Below, piece by piece: positions 7,560 through 16,384 of a DNA stretch of 64,000 bases. The stretch is from contig NZ_BCUR01000004.1 in NCBI RefSeq assembly GCF_003569005.1, positions 2,745,633-2,809,632 of the forward strand, in the 5' to 3' direction. The notes beneath the pieces are model-generated. The model saw only the letters and a list, made by a program, of their open reading frames with translations, was not told the origin of the DNA and made no database searches. The position numbers and the translations under genes are program-made. The stretch comes from Vibrio superstes (GTDB lineage: Bacteria; Pseudomonadota; Gammaproteobacteria; Enterobacterales; Vibrionaceae). The stretch's first letter is position 1. Each line of letters begins with the position of its first letter.

Positions 7560-8039
7560 TTATTCTCCTGAGCCATCACCAACGCTATAGAGAAACTGCC
7601 CAATCAAATCCTCTAGTACCAGTGCTGATTTTGTATCCTCAATCAGGTCTCCATCTTCGAGTAAATCTACATCCTCATCAATAAAGCCAGGAATCAAGCT
7701 AATGTACTGCTCCCCTATTAGACCAGAGGTCAAGATATGTGCACTTGAGGTATCAGGGAAGTGACCATAACTTTCACCAATCGAAAGGGTCACTATGGGA
7801 GTATAGTACTCGGTATCCAAGCTAATATCTGATACTCGCCCTACGACTACCCCACCGACCTTGACTGGAGAGCGCACCTTAAGGCTACCTATATTGTCGA
7901 AATAAGCTCTTAACTTATAGCTATCTTGACTCCCTATTGACTTTACATCAGCAACCTTAAGCACCATGAATAGCACCGCTATGATGCCAAGGATCATAAA
8001 ACCGCCGACCCAAAACTCTAACTTCCTTGATTGACTCAT
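7560..8039 (-). CDS. mlaD: MCE-domain lipid transport subunit MlaD
   Basis: MlaD forms a hexameric ring of MCE domains anchored to the inner membrane, through which lipid passes between MlaFE and MlaC. The 159-aa protein has one N-terminal membrane helix (about residues 9-28, FWVGGFMILGIIAVLFMVLKV) and an MCE domain (about 39-115, with LRAYFDNIGSLKVRSPVKVGG). It lies 2 bp after mlaE and 2 bp before mlaC in the operon. Confidence 0.97.
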   Translation of the reverse strand: MSQSRKLEFWVGGFMILGIIAVLFMVLKVADVKSIGSQDSYKLRAYFDNIGSLKVRSPVKVGGVVVGRVSDISLDTEYYTPIVTLSIGESYGHFPDTSSAHILTSGLIGEQYISLIPGFIDEDVDLLEDGDLIEDTKSALVLEDLIGQFLYSVGDGSGE

Positions 8040-8041
8040 AC

Positions 8042-8833
8042 TTAACTTCCAAACATTAATGCGGTAAGCACAAAATCTAGCCCCAATACGGCTAGAGAGG
8101 AATGCACTACTGTGCGAGTAGTTGCTTGACTGATGCCCTCTGAAGTAGGCACTGCGTCATAGCCATTGAACAAAGCAATCCACACCACGGTAATAGCAAA
8201 TACCAAAGACTTAATAAGGCTGTTGCCAATATCTCGGCCTAATTCCACTGAAGACTGCATTGCTGACCAAAAACTTCCGTGGTCAATACCCTTCCAATCA
8301 ACACCCACAAACTGCCCACCTAAGATGCCAATGGCAATAAAAATCATAGTGAGTAGTGGCATCGAAATCACACCGGCCCAAAATCTTGGATTAATGATGC
8401 GCTTTAACGGATCGACGGCCATCATCTCTAGGCTTGATAACTGCTCTGTTGCCTTCATCAAGCCTATCTCAGCGGTCAATGCAGAGCCTGCACGCCCAGC
8501 AAACAGTAAAGCGGTTACAACAGGGCCTAACTCTCGCAATAGAGACAAGGCAACCATCTGTCCCAAGCTACCTTCTGCGCCATAATCGACGAGCACTACA
8601 TAACCTTGAAGGCTCAATACCATGCCAATAAACAGCCCTGACACCATTATGATCGCCAACGATTGTACACCTACCGAATGAAGCTGCTTAATTAGTAGAG
8701 GGAAGCTTTTTAACGGTTCAGGCTTACTCAATAAAGCCCCGAGCATCATGAAGGTCGCTCTACCAAAAGAACGGCTCAGCCTCACTCCCGAAGCGCCAAA
8801 ATCAGCAACCTTGTTGATCACTTTAGACATCAT
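8042..8833 (-). CDS. mlaE: Mla system permease MlaE
   Basis: MlaE is the polytopic permease of the MlaFEDB ABC-type phospholipid transporter. The 263-aa protein has the MlaE-family (DUF140) core: five to six hydrophobic segments, the conserved stretch LLRELGPVVTALLFAGRAGSALTAE from about residue 98, and the coupling-helix stretch TEQLSSLEMM. Its ATG overlaps the mlaF stop (ATGA), so it is translationally coupled to its ATPase. A second ATG one codon downstream is equally possible. Confidence 0.97.
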   Translation of the reverse strand: MMSKVINKVADFGASGVRLSRSFGRATFMMLGALLSKPEPLKSFPLLIKQLHSVGVQSLAIIMVSGLFIGMVLSLQGYVVLVDYGAEGSLGQMVALSLLRELGPVVTALLFAGRAGSALTAEIGLMKATEQLSSLEMMAVDPLKRIINPRFWAGVISMPLLTMIFIAIGILGGQFVGVDWKGIDHGSFWSAMQSSVELGRDIGNSLIKSLVFAITVVWIALFNGYDAVPTSEGISQATTRTVVHSSLAVLGLDFVLTALMFGS

Positions 8834-9633
8834 CGTAGAAACAGGTCCTTCTCTAGTTGCTGTGATGGAAATGCAAAGGGTACAGCACCATCTGCGTTTC
8901 CTTGCAAGAATTGCTGAACTCTTGGATCCGCGCTTTGCTCGATCTCCAAAGGGTTTCCTTTGGCTATGATCTTTTTATCTGCCATCAAGTAGACATAGTC
9001 AGCGATACTCATTACCTCAGGTACATCATGCGAGACCACGATAGAGGTTATTCCCAAGGCTTGGTTGAGCTTTTGAATCAACTCCACCAGTACGCCCATA
9101 GTAATAGGGTCTTGCCCCACAAAAGGTTCATCGTACATAACCACTTCAGGATCCAGCGCTATCGCCCGAGCTAGAGCCACTCTTCGCGTCATGCCTCCAG
9201 ACAGTTCGCTAGGCATTAAGTCTGCAGCACCTCTCAAACCAACCGCTTCCAACTTTAAAAGTACTATGGTGTGAATGAGCGATTCAGGCAAAGTAGTATG
9301 CTCACGAATAGGAAAGGCAACGTTGTCAAAAACAGTCAGGTCGGTAAACAGTGCTCCCGACTGAAACAGCATGCTCATTTTCTTTCGGGTTTGGTATAGC
9401 TGCCCTCGGCTCAGGGCTGGAATATTGCGATCTTCAAACCATATCTCTCCGCTATCGGGCTGAATCTGCCCACCAATAAGCTTCAATAATGTGGTTTTAC
9501 CAATGCCCGACGGCCCCATGATTGCTGTAATCTTCCCCTCAGGAATTGACAGACTGATGTCATCAAAAATCACTCTGTTGCCACGCGAGAAGGTGACATT
9601 ATTAAGAATGATTTTGGGATTTGGTTCAGCCAT
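8830..9633 (-). CDS. mlaF: Mla system ATPase MlaF
   Basis: MlaF is the ABC ATPase that powers MlaFEDB at the cytoplasmic face of the inner membrane. The start used is the ATG at 9633, five bases after a strong AAGGAG site; a GTG two codons upstream would place the site too close. The 267-aa protein has Walker A GPSGIGKTTLL (about residues 40-50), the ABC signature LSGGMTRRVALARA and Walker B VVMYDEPFVGQDP. It is the first gene of mlaFEDCB-ibaG-murA and divergent from yrbG. Confidence 0.97.
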   Translation of the reverse strand: MAEPNPKIILNNVTFSRGNRVIFDDISLSIPEGKITAIMGPSGIGKTTLLKLIGGQIQPDSGEIWFEDRNIPALSRGQLYQTRKKMSMLFQSGALFTDLTVFDNVAFPIREHTTLPESLIHTIVLLKLEAVGLRGAADLMPSELSGGMTRRVALARAIALDPEVVMYDEPFVGQDPITMGVLVELIQKLNQALGITSIVVSHDVPEVMSIADYVYLMADKKIIAKGNPLEIEQSADPRVQQFLQGNADGAVPFAFPSQQLEKDLFLR

Positions 9634-9761
9634 CGACACTCCTTGTCCAGACTCTATACGCGCAAAATATCAAAAAGGTTGAATAAATCAGTTAGTTGCT
9701 CGACTTAATCATAGGAATTTTATTAGACTTATGTGTAAATAATTTGTCTAAAATCTTCCCT

Positions 9762-9783
9762 TTTTGACAGCTTAACGTCAAAA
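9762..9783. promoter_or_regulatory. Inverted repeat between mlaF and yrbG (candidate operator)
   Basis: TTTTGAC (9762-9768) and GTCAAAA (9777-9783) form a perfect 7-bp inverted repeat with an 8-base spacer, 40 bp before the yrbG start. It contains the sequence TTGACA, which could also act as a -35 hexamer, although no good -10 follows at 17 bp. A second, weaker repeat (TTAGAC 9723-9728, GTCTAA 9746-9751) lies nearby. A regulator binding site for one or both divergent operons is plausible but unproven. Confidence 0.4.
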
Positions 9784-9822
9784 TCACTGTTTAACTCGCA
9801 TCAATTAATAAAGAGTCCACTA

Positions 9823-10782
9823 ATGATCGTAGCGATTTGCCTTCTTGTCGTCGGCTTAATCATGCTGGTATGGAGTGCCGATAGACTGGTATTCGGTTCC
9901 GCTGCCCTCGCCAGAAACTTCGGAATTTCTCCACTAGTCATCGGTATGACCATTCTTGCTATGGGCTCTTCTGCTCCGGAGATGATGGTATCTGCAACAG
10001 CAGCTCTAGAAGGTAAAACCGATACTGCGGTGGGTAACGTACTGGGCTCTAACATCGCAAACATCGCCCTTATTCTCGGTATCACTGCGCTAGTTAAACC
10101 ACTTTCAGTAAGCTCTGGCGTATTACGTCGCGAACTGCCTCTAATGATAGGTGTGACCTTGGTTGCCGGCGGCATCATGTGGAACCACTACCTAGGCTTT
10201 ATGGAAGGTGTATTGCTGGTCGTGCTGTTTGCCGCATTCATCATCACCATGCTACGTATCTCGCGCGCAGAGAAGCTCAAGGGCGATACTATGATCAGCG
10301 AGCAAGAGTCTGAAGTACCCGATGGTGTAGAAAATAAAAAAGCCATTTTCTGGGTCGTTGTTGGTCTTATCGTTTTGCCTATTTCAGCGGATCTACTGGT
10401 CAACAATGCTGTCATCATTGCCAAGTACTTTGGCATGAGTGATTTGGTTATCGGCCTGACGATTATCGCAGTGGGTACCAGCCTTCCAGAGCTAGCTGCC
10501 TCGCTTGCTGGTGTGATGAAAGGTGAAGATGACATGGCGGTGGGTAACATCATCGGCTCAAATGTATTTAATATTCTTGCTGTAATGGGTATTCCAGGCC
10601 TTCTTAATCCATCATTTCTCAACGAAGACGCGATGAATCGTGATTTTTGGGTAATGCTAGGCGTTTCTTTGCTATTGGTGGTCATGGCACTCGGTAAGTC
10701 CAGAAGCATCAACCGAATCGAAGGTAGTATTCTGTTTCTGTTATTCATCGCCTATCAAGGCTACTTGATCATGAACGTGTAG
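9823..10782 (+). CDS. yrbG: Sodium/calcium exchanger family protein YrbG
   Basis: This is an inner-membrane cation exchanger of the CaCA family. The 319-aa protein has about ten hydrophobic segments in two inverted halves. Each half carries the alpha-repeat signature: GSSAPEMMVS with VGNVLGSNIANI in the first half, GTSLPELAAS with VGNIIGSNVFNI in the second. The middle loop (about residues 145-172) is charged. It heads the yrbG-kdsD-kdsC-lpt-rpoN cluster, and kdsD begins 24 bp later. The transported ion in vivo is not known from sequence. Confidence 0.94.
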   Translation: MIVAICLLVVGLIMLVWSADRLVFGSAALARNFGISPLVIGMTILAMGSSAPEMMVSATAALEGKTDTAVGNVLGSNIANIALILGITALVKPLSVSSGVLRRELPLMIGVTLVAGGIMWNHYLGFMEGVLLVVLFAAFIITMLRISRAEKLKGDTMISEQESEVPDGVENKKAIFWVVVGLIVLPISADLLVNNAVIIAKYFGMSDLVIGLTIIAVGTSLPELAASLAGVMKGEDDMAVGNIIGSNVFNILAVMGIPGLLNPSFLNEDAMNRDFWVMLGVSLLLVVMALGKSRSINRIEGSILFLLFIAYQGYLIMNV

Positions 10783-10806
10783 AATTGAACATCAAAGGAA
10801 TCAACC

Positions 10807-11781
10807 GTGTCTTCAAAATTTGACTATCAAAAAGCTGCACAAGAAGTTCTAGATATAGAAATTGCAGGACTGACTCAGCTGTCTCAATACTTTAATACCG
10901 ATTTCAGTCGCGCCTGTGATGCCATTTTGGAAAACAAACACGGCAAGGTTGTGGTAATGGGTATGGGCAAATCTGGCCATATTGGCAACAAGATTGCTGC
11001 CACATTAGCGAGCACTGGCACCTCCGCCTTTTTTGTTCATCCCGGCGAAGCGGCGCATGGCGACCTTGGCATGATTGCTCAAGGGGATATCGTTATCGCT
11101 ATCTCCAATTCTGGCGAGTCTTCTGAGATTTTATCGCTGTTTCCAGTATTGAAGCGTCTAAACATTCAGATCATCAGCATGACAGGTAAACCAAACTCAA
11201 ACATGGCTAAACTGGGTGATATTCACCTGTGTATTGCCGTTCCTCAAGAAGCTTGTCCTAGAGAGTTAGCACCGACTAGCAGCACGACTGCTACCTTGGT
11301 GATGGGCGATGCGTTAGCTATGGCTCTGATGCAAGCGAGAGGCTTTACCGCTGAGGACTTTGCACTGTCTCATCCGGGTGGTGCACTGGGTCGCAAGTTA
11401 TTATTAAAATTAGAAAACATTATGCACACTGGCTCAGCAGTTCCTAAAGTTAAGGCAGATGCTTTAATTAAGGACGCCCTGATTGAAATCAGCCAAAAAG
11501 GCTTAGGCATGACGGCTATTGTTGATGATCAGGATAAAATCCAAGGCATATTCACCGATGGTGATTTACGACGTCTGTTAGATAAGCGTATTGACATCCA
11601 CAGCACAAAAATTGGTGATGTAATGTCAATGAATCCAAGCTTTGCCTCACCTTCTCTATTGGCGGTTGAAGGGTTAAACATGATGCAAGAACGCAGCATC
11701 ACAGCCTTATTATTATGTGAAGACGACAAACTGGTTGGTGCTCTCAATATGCACGACCTTCTTAAAGCCGGAGTAATGTAA
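10807..11781 (+). CDS. kdsD: Arabinose-5-phosphate isomerase
   Basis: KdsD interconverts ribulose 5-phosphate and arabinose 5-phosphate, the entry step to Kdo for LPS. The start is GTG, with AAAGGAAT upstream. The 324-aa protein has an N-terminal SIS domain (VVVMGMGKSGHIGNK, about residues 48-62; AISNSGESSEI, about 99-109) and two C-terminal CBS domains (about 205-324). It is followed after 3 bp by kdsC, which acts later in the same pathway. Confidence 0.97.
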   Translation: MSSKFDYQKAAQEVLDIEIAGLTQLSQYFNTDFSRACDAILENKHGKVVVMGMGKSGHIGNKIAATLASTGTSAFFVHPGEAAHGDLGMIAQGDIVIAISNSGESSEILSLFPVLKRLNIQIISMTGKPNSNMAKLGDIHLCIAVPQEACPRELAPTSSTTATLVMGDALAMALMQARGFTAEDFALSHPGGALGRKLLLKLENIMHTGSAVPKVKADALIKDALIEISQKGLGMTAIVDDQDKIQGIFTDGDLRRLLDKRIDIHSTKIGDVMSMNPSFASPSLLAVEGLNMMQERSITALLLCEDDKLVGALNMHDLLKAGVM

Positions 11782-11784
11782 TTC

Positions 11785-12342
11785 ATGACTGAAATGGTCA
11801 ACTCTCTATACGGTCCAGTTTCAAAATCTGTTTTTGCCATAGCAAAAGAGATAAAACTACTCATCTGCGATGTGGATGGCGTCTTTTCCGACGGTCTCGT
11901 TTACATGGGCAATGATGGCGAAGAACTAAAAACCTTTCACACCCGAGATGGCTATGGTGTGAAATCGCTGATGAACGCGGGAATTGAAGTAGCCATCGTT
12001 ACTGGTCGCAAATCGCAAATCGTTGAAAACCGCATGCGCGCTTTAGGTATATCTCTTATCTATCAGGGCCAAGATGACAAAATCAAAGCCTACAACGACA
12101 TCGTAGATAAGTTAGGTATCCAACCAGAACACACTGGATACATTGGTGATGACCTTATTGACTGGCCAGTAATGGACAAGGTTGCTCTCAAGGTATGTGT
12201 CAATGATGGACACCCATTGTTGGTTCAGCGTGCCAACTACGTAACCAAGATTAAGGGCGGACACGGCGCCGTGCGCGAAGTCTGCGATCTCATCCTAGAA
12301 GCTAGGGGTGAACTTGAGCAACACAAAGGCTTGAGCATATGA
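11785..12342 (+). CDS. kdsC: 3-deoxy-D-manno-octulosonate 8-phosphate phosphatase
   Basis: KdsC removes phosphate from Kdo-8-phosphate to give free Kdo. The 185-aa protein is a small HAD hydrolase with the catalytic motif DVDGVFSDG (nucleophile Asp29, acid Asp31), a motif II threonine in VAIVTGRKS, and IGDDLIDWPVM for magnesium binding. Its stop overlaps the lptC start by 4 bp, coupling Kdo synthesis to the LPS export genes. Confidence 0.97.
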   Translation: MTEMVNSLYGPVSKSVFAIAKEIKLLICDVDGVFSDGLVYMGNDGEELKTFHTRDGYGVKSLMNAGIEVAIVTGRKSQIVENRMRALGISLIYQGQDDKIKAYNDIVDKLGIQPEHTGYIGDDLIDWPVMDKVALKVCVNDGHPLLVQRANYVTKIKGGHGAVREVCDLILEARGELEQHKGLSI

Positions 12343-12902
12343 CGGGTTCTCGCATTTTTCAGATAGTGCTAATCGGAGTCATCTGTTTTTCCGGTTACTA
12401 CTTACTGACAAATCAAGAACAAGTGGTAATTCAGGTGGAGCCTAGTGCCGAACTGCCTATGTTTACTGGGCGATTGGTGACGAATACCAATTATGACCTA
12501 GAGGGCATTCGTAATTACAAGATCACCTCAGAGAAGCTCGACCATTATGCCGAGAGCGGTGATACCTTATTTGATAACCTCGTGATGTATGTGTATCGTG
12601 AGGGGACTGTCGAAGAGTGGCAAGTAGTTTCAGATAAAGCCGTTTTAGATAAAAATCATCACCTGACGCTGGAAGGTAATGTCATTGCGACCAACTTGCT
12701 TCCGGACGCCAGCTTTGAAACATTAACTACAGACAAAATGACCATTGAACTGGACACCAAAGACTTCAACTCTGACGTTCAGGTTACTTTAGAAGGGCCA
12801 CAGTTTGTGAATATTGGCCAAGCACTAGAGGGCAATCTGGATGACAATGAAGCGGTGCTGTTCAATAGTGTACAAGGGATCTATGAAAACTCTCAGCCTT
12901 AG
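12339..12902 (+). CDS. lptC: LPS export system protein LptC
   Basis: LptC is a bitopic inner-membrane protein that takes LPS from LptB2FG and passes it to LptA in the periplasmic bridge. The 187-aa protein has one N-terminal membrane helix (about residues 6-23, FQIVLIGVICFSGYYLLT) and a periplasmic beta-jellyroll domain (YDLEGIRNYKITSEKLDHY, LTLEGNVIATN). The start overlaps the kdsC stop (ATGA-type) and the 3' end overlaps lptA by 20 bp. Confidence 0.95.
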   Translation: MTGSRIFQIVLIGVICFSGYYLLTNQEQVVIQVEPSAELPMFTGRLVTNTNYDLEGIRNYKITSEKLDHYAESGDTLFDNLVMYVYREGTVEEWQVVSDKAVLDKNHHLTLEGNVIATNLLPDASFETLTTDKMTIELDTKDFNSDVQVTLEGPQFVNIGQALEGNLDDNEAVLFNSVQGIYENSQP

Positions 12903-13389
12903 TCTTTTACTAGGAATATTGCTGTCTCCTGCTGCTCTCGCGCTATCAACAGATTCAGAGCAACCGGTTTACATCGACTCAGACAGTCAGCACCTCGACA
13001 TGAAGAGCAACAAAGTGACCTTTATTGGCGATGTAAAAATGCGCCAAGGAAGCATCAATGTTGAGGGCGATAAAGTCATTGTTTACCGCAACCCAGAAGA
13101 TGGCTCAATCAAAGAAATCGAAGCCTATGGAGAGCTAGCCAAGTTCTCTCAACTTACTGATGAAGGTAAAACCATTCGCGGTCACGCAGAAGAGCTTTAC
13201 TACAACATGGCTGAAGACCAATTAACTATGGTCAAGCAGGCGATGCTGGCTCAAGATGACAGTACCATCAGCGGTCAGCGCATCAAATACCATATCACCA
13301 CAGAGAAGATGATCGCCGAAAGTGGCGAGGGCTCTCGAGTTTCAACGGTATTACAGCCACAACCTAAACAGCCAAAAGAGAAGAAATAG
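12883..13389 (+). CDS. lptA: Periplasmic LPS transport protein LptA
   Basis: LptA polymerises into the periplasmic bridge that carries LPS to LptDE in the outer membrane. The ATG at 12883 follows an AAGGGA site and gives a clean signal peptide (MKTLSLSLLLGILLSPAALA). The mature OstA/LptA domain includes YIDSDSQHLDMKSNKVTF and FIGDVKMRQGSINV-type strands. The full length is 168 aa. The start lies inside the end of lptC and the stop is 7 bp before lptB. Confidence 0.95.
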   Translation: MKTLSLSLLLGILLSPAALALSTDSEQPVYIDSDSQHLDMKSNKVTFIGDVKMRQGSINVEGDKVIVYRNPEDGSIKEIEAYGELAKFSQLTDEGKTIRGHAEELYYNMAEDQLTMVKQAMLAQDDSTISGQRIKYHITTEKMIAESGEGSRVSTVLQPQPKQPKEKK

Positions 13390-13396
13390 TCAACCT

Positions 13397-14122
13397 ATGG
13401 CAATACTCAAAGCTGAACACCTAGCGAAAAGCTACAAGAACCGCAAAGTGGTTGCTGACGTGAGTCTGCAAGTAGAATCAGGACAAATCGTGGGTCTATT
13501 GGGACCTAACGGTGCGGGTAAAACGACATCGTTCTACATGATTGTAGGCCTAGTGGCTCGCGATGAAGGTCAGATCCTTATTGATGATCAGGACATTAGT
13601 ATTCTTCCTATGCATAGCCGCTCAAGAATGGGTATCGGCTATTTGCCTCAGGAAGCTTCTATATTCAGAAAGCTTTCTGTTGAAGATAACATCTATGCCG
13701 TATTGCAAACTCGCAATGAAATATCCAAGCAAGAGCGAGACGAGAAGCTAGAAGAGCTGCTCGACGAATTTAATATTCAGCACATTCGCAAGAGTAACGG
13801 TATGGCACTTTCTGGCGGCGAACGTCGCCGTGTAGAAATCGCTCGAGCGCTAGCCGCAAATCCGCAGTTTATCTTGCTAGATGAACCCTTTGCTGGTGTT
13901 GACCCAATCTCCGTTATCGATATCAAAAAGATTATTGAACATTTGCGAGACCGTGGCCTAGGTGTTCTCATCACTGACCACAACGTTCGTGAAACATTAG
14001 ACGTATGTGAACGCGCCTACATTGTTAGCCAAGGACACCTAATAGCAGAAGGAACCCCTGAGCAAGTCCTGAGCAACGACCAGGTTAAGAAAGTTTACCT
14101 TGGTGAACAGTTCCGTCTGTAG
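13397..14122 (+). CDS. lptB: LPS export ABC ATPase LptB
   Basis: LptB is the ATPase dimer of the LptB2FG complex that extracts LPS from the inner membrane. The 241-aa protein starts at ATG 13397, just after lptA. Walker A is GPNGAGKT (residues 36-43), the signature is LSGGERRRVEIARAL and Walker B is FILLDEPFAGVDP. LptF and LptG are not in this window, as is usual. rpoN follows after 27 bp. Confidence 0.98.
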   Translation: MAILKAEHLAKSYKNRKVVADVSLQVESGQIVGLLGPNGAGKTTSFYMIVGLVARDEGQILIDDQDISILPMHSRSRMGIGYLPQEASIFRKLSVEDNIYAVLQTRNEISKQERDEKLEELLDEFNIQHIRKSNGMALSGGERRRVEIARALAANPQFILLDEPFAGVDPISVIDIKKIIEHLRDRGLGVLITDHNVRETLDVCERAYIVSQGHLIAEGTPEQVLSNDQVKKVYLGEQFRL

Positions 14123-14149
14123 ACGGTTCGTTTCGGGCGACTCATTATC

Positions 14150-15601
14150 ATGAAAGCGGCATTACAACTCAAATTTGGTCAGCAGCTCGCTATGACCCCT
14201 CAGTTGCAGCAAGCGATCAGGCTGTTGCAATTGTCGAGCCTTGAGCTTCAGCAAGAGATTCAGGAAGCCCTAGATTCCAATCCACTTCTACAAGTTGTAG
14301 AAGACAACAATCAAACAGAAGAAAAAACAGATTCCTCACAAGACACATCGACAGAAAACGTCACTGAAGCGAGCGCTCAAGATAGTGCAGAACTGATGGC
14401 ATCCAATTCCATTGGTGAAGACTTGGCGATGGACACTTCATGGGAAGATGTTTATAGCTCTAATTCAGGTAATACGGGTATCGCAGCGGATGATGAATTA
14501 CCCATTTATCAAGGCGAGACCCAAACAAGCCTGTATGACCATCTGTTATGGCAATTGGAGCTCACTCCCTTTACCGAAACAGACCATGCCATTGCAATAT
14601 CCATCATCGATGCTATTGATGACAGAGGCTTTCTAACCCTTACCACTGCTGATATTACCGCTAGCTTGTCTCTTCCTGACATCGAAGAAGATGAAACCGT
14701 GGCAGTACTTAAACGCGTTCAACAATTTGAACCTTTAGGGGTGGGATCGCGTAACCTACAAGAGTGTTTGTTACTGCAACTTAATGCTCTTCCTGACGAT
14801 ACTCCGCGTAAGCAACAGGCTTGCGAGATCTTAGAAAACTATATCGAACATTTAGCCAATCGCGACTACAAAATGATCGTTAAAGAAACTAAGCTCAAAG
14901 AGAGTGATTTGATCGCGGTTTTACAGCTAATTCAGCAACTCGATCCGCGACCAGGAAGCCAAATTGGTGAGAACGACATCGAGTATGTGATACCTGATGT
15001 CAATGTGATAAAAGTGAATGGTAAGTGGACGGTATTTCTCAATAACACGAGCACACCTAAACTAGAAGTTAATCAGCATTACGCGACCATTACTGGTGCA
15101 AACAGCGATGACAATCAATACATCAAAGATCAGCTTCAAGAAGCAAAGTGGCTAATTAAGAGTTTAGAGAGTCGTAATGATACTCTGCTCAAAGTTGCTC
15201 GATGTATAGTCGAGACTCAACAAGAGTTTTTCGACAAGGGCGAAGAAGCCATGCAACCGATGATATTGAACGACGTTGCGCAAGCTATTGATATGCACGA
15301 GTCGACTATTTCACGTGTCACAACTCAGAAATATATGCACACACCGCGTGGTATTTTTGAGCTAAAATATTTCTTCTCAAGTCACGTCAGCAATGATGAA
15401 GGCGAAGACAAATCCTCGACAGCTATCAGAGCGCTAATCAAAAAATTGGTAGCCGAAGAGAACAGCGCTAAACCATTGAGCGATAACAAAATTGCCACCC
15501 TACTCGCTGAACAAGGGGTGAAGGTAGCGAGACGCACCGTGGCAAAATACCGTGAATCACTGGGTATTGCCCCGTCGAGTCAGCGAAAACGCCTAGTTTA
15601 G
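14150..15601 (+). CDS. rpoN: RNA polymerase sigma-54 factor
   Basis: Sigma-54 directs RNA polymerase to -24/-12 promoters that need an AAA+ activator. In Vibrio these include genes for flagella, nitrogen use and quorum-sensing small RNAs. The 483-aa protein has a glutamine- and leucine-rich region I (LKFGQQLAMTPQLQQAIRLLQLS, about residues 6-28), an acidic region II (about 45-110), the core-binding domain, and the C-terminal RpoN box ARRTVAKYRE (about 463-472). It is followed by hpf, ptsN, rapZ and npr, its conserved neighbours. Confidence 0.98.
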   Translation: MKAALQLKFGQQLAMTPQLQQAIRLLQLSSLELQQEIQEALDSNPLLQVVEDNNQTEEKTDSSQDTSTENVTEASAQDSAELMASNSIGEDLAMDTSWEDVYSSNSGNTGIAADDELPIYQGETQTSLYDHLLWQLELTPFTETDHAIAISIIDAIDDRGFLTLTTADITASLSLPDIEEDETVAVLKRVQQFEPLGVGSRNLQECLLLQLNALPDDTPRKQQACEILENYIEHLANRDYKMIVKETKLKESDLIAVLQLIQQLDPRPGSQIGENDIEYVIPDVNVIKVNGKWTVFLNNTSTPKLEVNQHYATITGANSDDNQYIKDQLQEAKWLIKSLESRNDTLLKVARCIVETQQEFFDKGEEAMQPMILNDVAQAIDMHESTISRVTTQKYMHTPRGIFELKYFFSSHVSNDEGEDKSSTAIRALIKKLVAEENSAKPLSDNKIATLLAEQGVKVARRTVAKYRESLGIAPSSQRKRLV

Positions 15602-15622
15602 GCATCACTAGAAGGAACGCTT

Positions 15623-15910
15623 ATGCAAATCAATATCAAAGGCCACCATGTAGAGCTTACAGAGTCACTTCAAGAGTACGTTGATACCAAGTTTCAAAAA
15701 TTAGAGCGTTTCTTCGAGCACATCACCAATGTGCATGTGATCTTAAAACTCGAGAAAGTTAATCATATCGCAGAAGCCACATTACACGTTAGCCAAGGCG
15801 ATATTCACGCAGCTGCAGAAGAAGACAACATGTACGCTGCTATCGATGCACTAGTTGATAAGCTAGTACGCCAGCTGACCAAGCATAAAGAAAAGTTAAG
15901 TAATCACTAA
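15623..15910 (+). CDS. hpf: Ribosome hibernation promoting factor (short form)
   Basis: HPF binds the small ribosomal subunit and promotes 100S dimers in stationary phase. The 95-aa protein is the short form lacking the C-terminal dimerisation domain of long HPF. It shows MQINIKGHHVELTESLQEYV and the basic VDKLVRQLTKHKEKL tail. It lies between rpoN and ptsN, its usual place in gammaproteobacteria. A GGAACG site precedes the ATG. Confidence 0.96.
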   Translation: MQINIKGHHVELTESLQEYVDTKFQKLERFFEHITNVHVILKLEKVNHIAEATLHVSQGDIHAAAEEDNMYAAIDALVDKLVRQLTKHKEKLSNH

Positions 15911-15912
15911 CC

Positions 15913-16380
15913 ATGCAAATTAATGAAGTATTGTCGTTGGACTGCACTAAAAGTGCAGTCCATTGTACGAGTAAGAAGCGCGCACTAGAACTCATCAGTC
16001 AAATCGCAGCCACACACACAGGTCATGATTCAACCGACCTGTTTGAATGCATGCTGGGCAGAGAAAAGCTAGGTAGTACTGGTATTGGCAATGGTATTGC
16101 TATCCCTCACGCGCGTATGAGTAATTCAGACAAGGCGATTGCTGTGCTCCTACAGTGTGATGAAGCCATTGAGTTTGATGCTATCGATAATCGTCCGGTT
16201 GATCTGTTGTTTGCGCTACTTGTTCCTGAAGATCAGTGTAAAGAGCACCTTAAAACGCTTTCTTGTATGGCTGAACGCCTCAACGACAAGAAAGTCCTCA
16301 AACAGCTTCGTCATGCCAAGTCCGACGAAGAACTATTCGAGATCATGATCTCTGAATCGATTGAGTGTCCAAAGGGATAA
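15913..16380 (+). CDS. ptsN: Nitrogen PTS regulatory protein EIIA-Ntr
   Basis: EIIA-Ntr is the terminal phosphate acceptor of the nitrogen phosphotransferase chain (PtsP-Npr-PtsN) and regulates potassium and nitrogen functions by protein contact. The 155-aa protein has the PTS EIIA type 2 domain with the phosphorylated histidine in GIGNGIAIPHARM. It starts 2 bp after hpf. Codons 9-17 contain a perfect 10-bp inverted repeat that could fold in the mRNA (separate entry). rapZ follows after 4 bp. Confidence 0.97.
   Translation: MQINEVLSLDCTKSAVHCTSKKRALELISQIAATHTGHDSTDLFECMLGREKLGSTGIGNGIAIPHARMSNSDKAIAVLLQCDEAIEFDAIDNRPVDLLFALLVPEDQCKEHLKTLSCMAERLNDKKVLKQLRHAKSDEELFEIMISESIECPKG
15939..15961 (+). 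other. Perfect hairpin in the 5' coding region of ptsN
   Basis: GGACTGCACT (15939-15948) and AGTGCAGTCC (15952-15961) form a 10-bp perfect inverted repeat with an AAA loop, inside ptsN codons 9-17. No T-run follows, so it is not a standard terminator. It may affect ptsN translation or mRNA processing, but it could also be a chance result of the conserved coding sequence. Confidence 0.6.
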
Positions 16381-16384
16381 ATAA

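Noticed and set aside
10188..10748. Open frame of 186 codons antisense to yrbG
   Set aside because: yrbG is a clear exchanger with both alpha-repeat motifs; the antisense frame is a by-product of its codon use.
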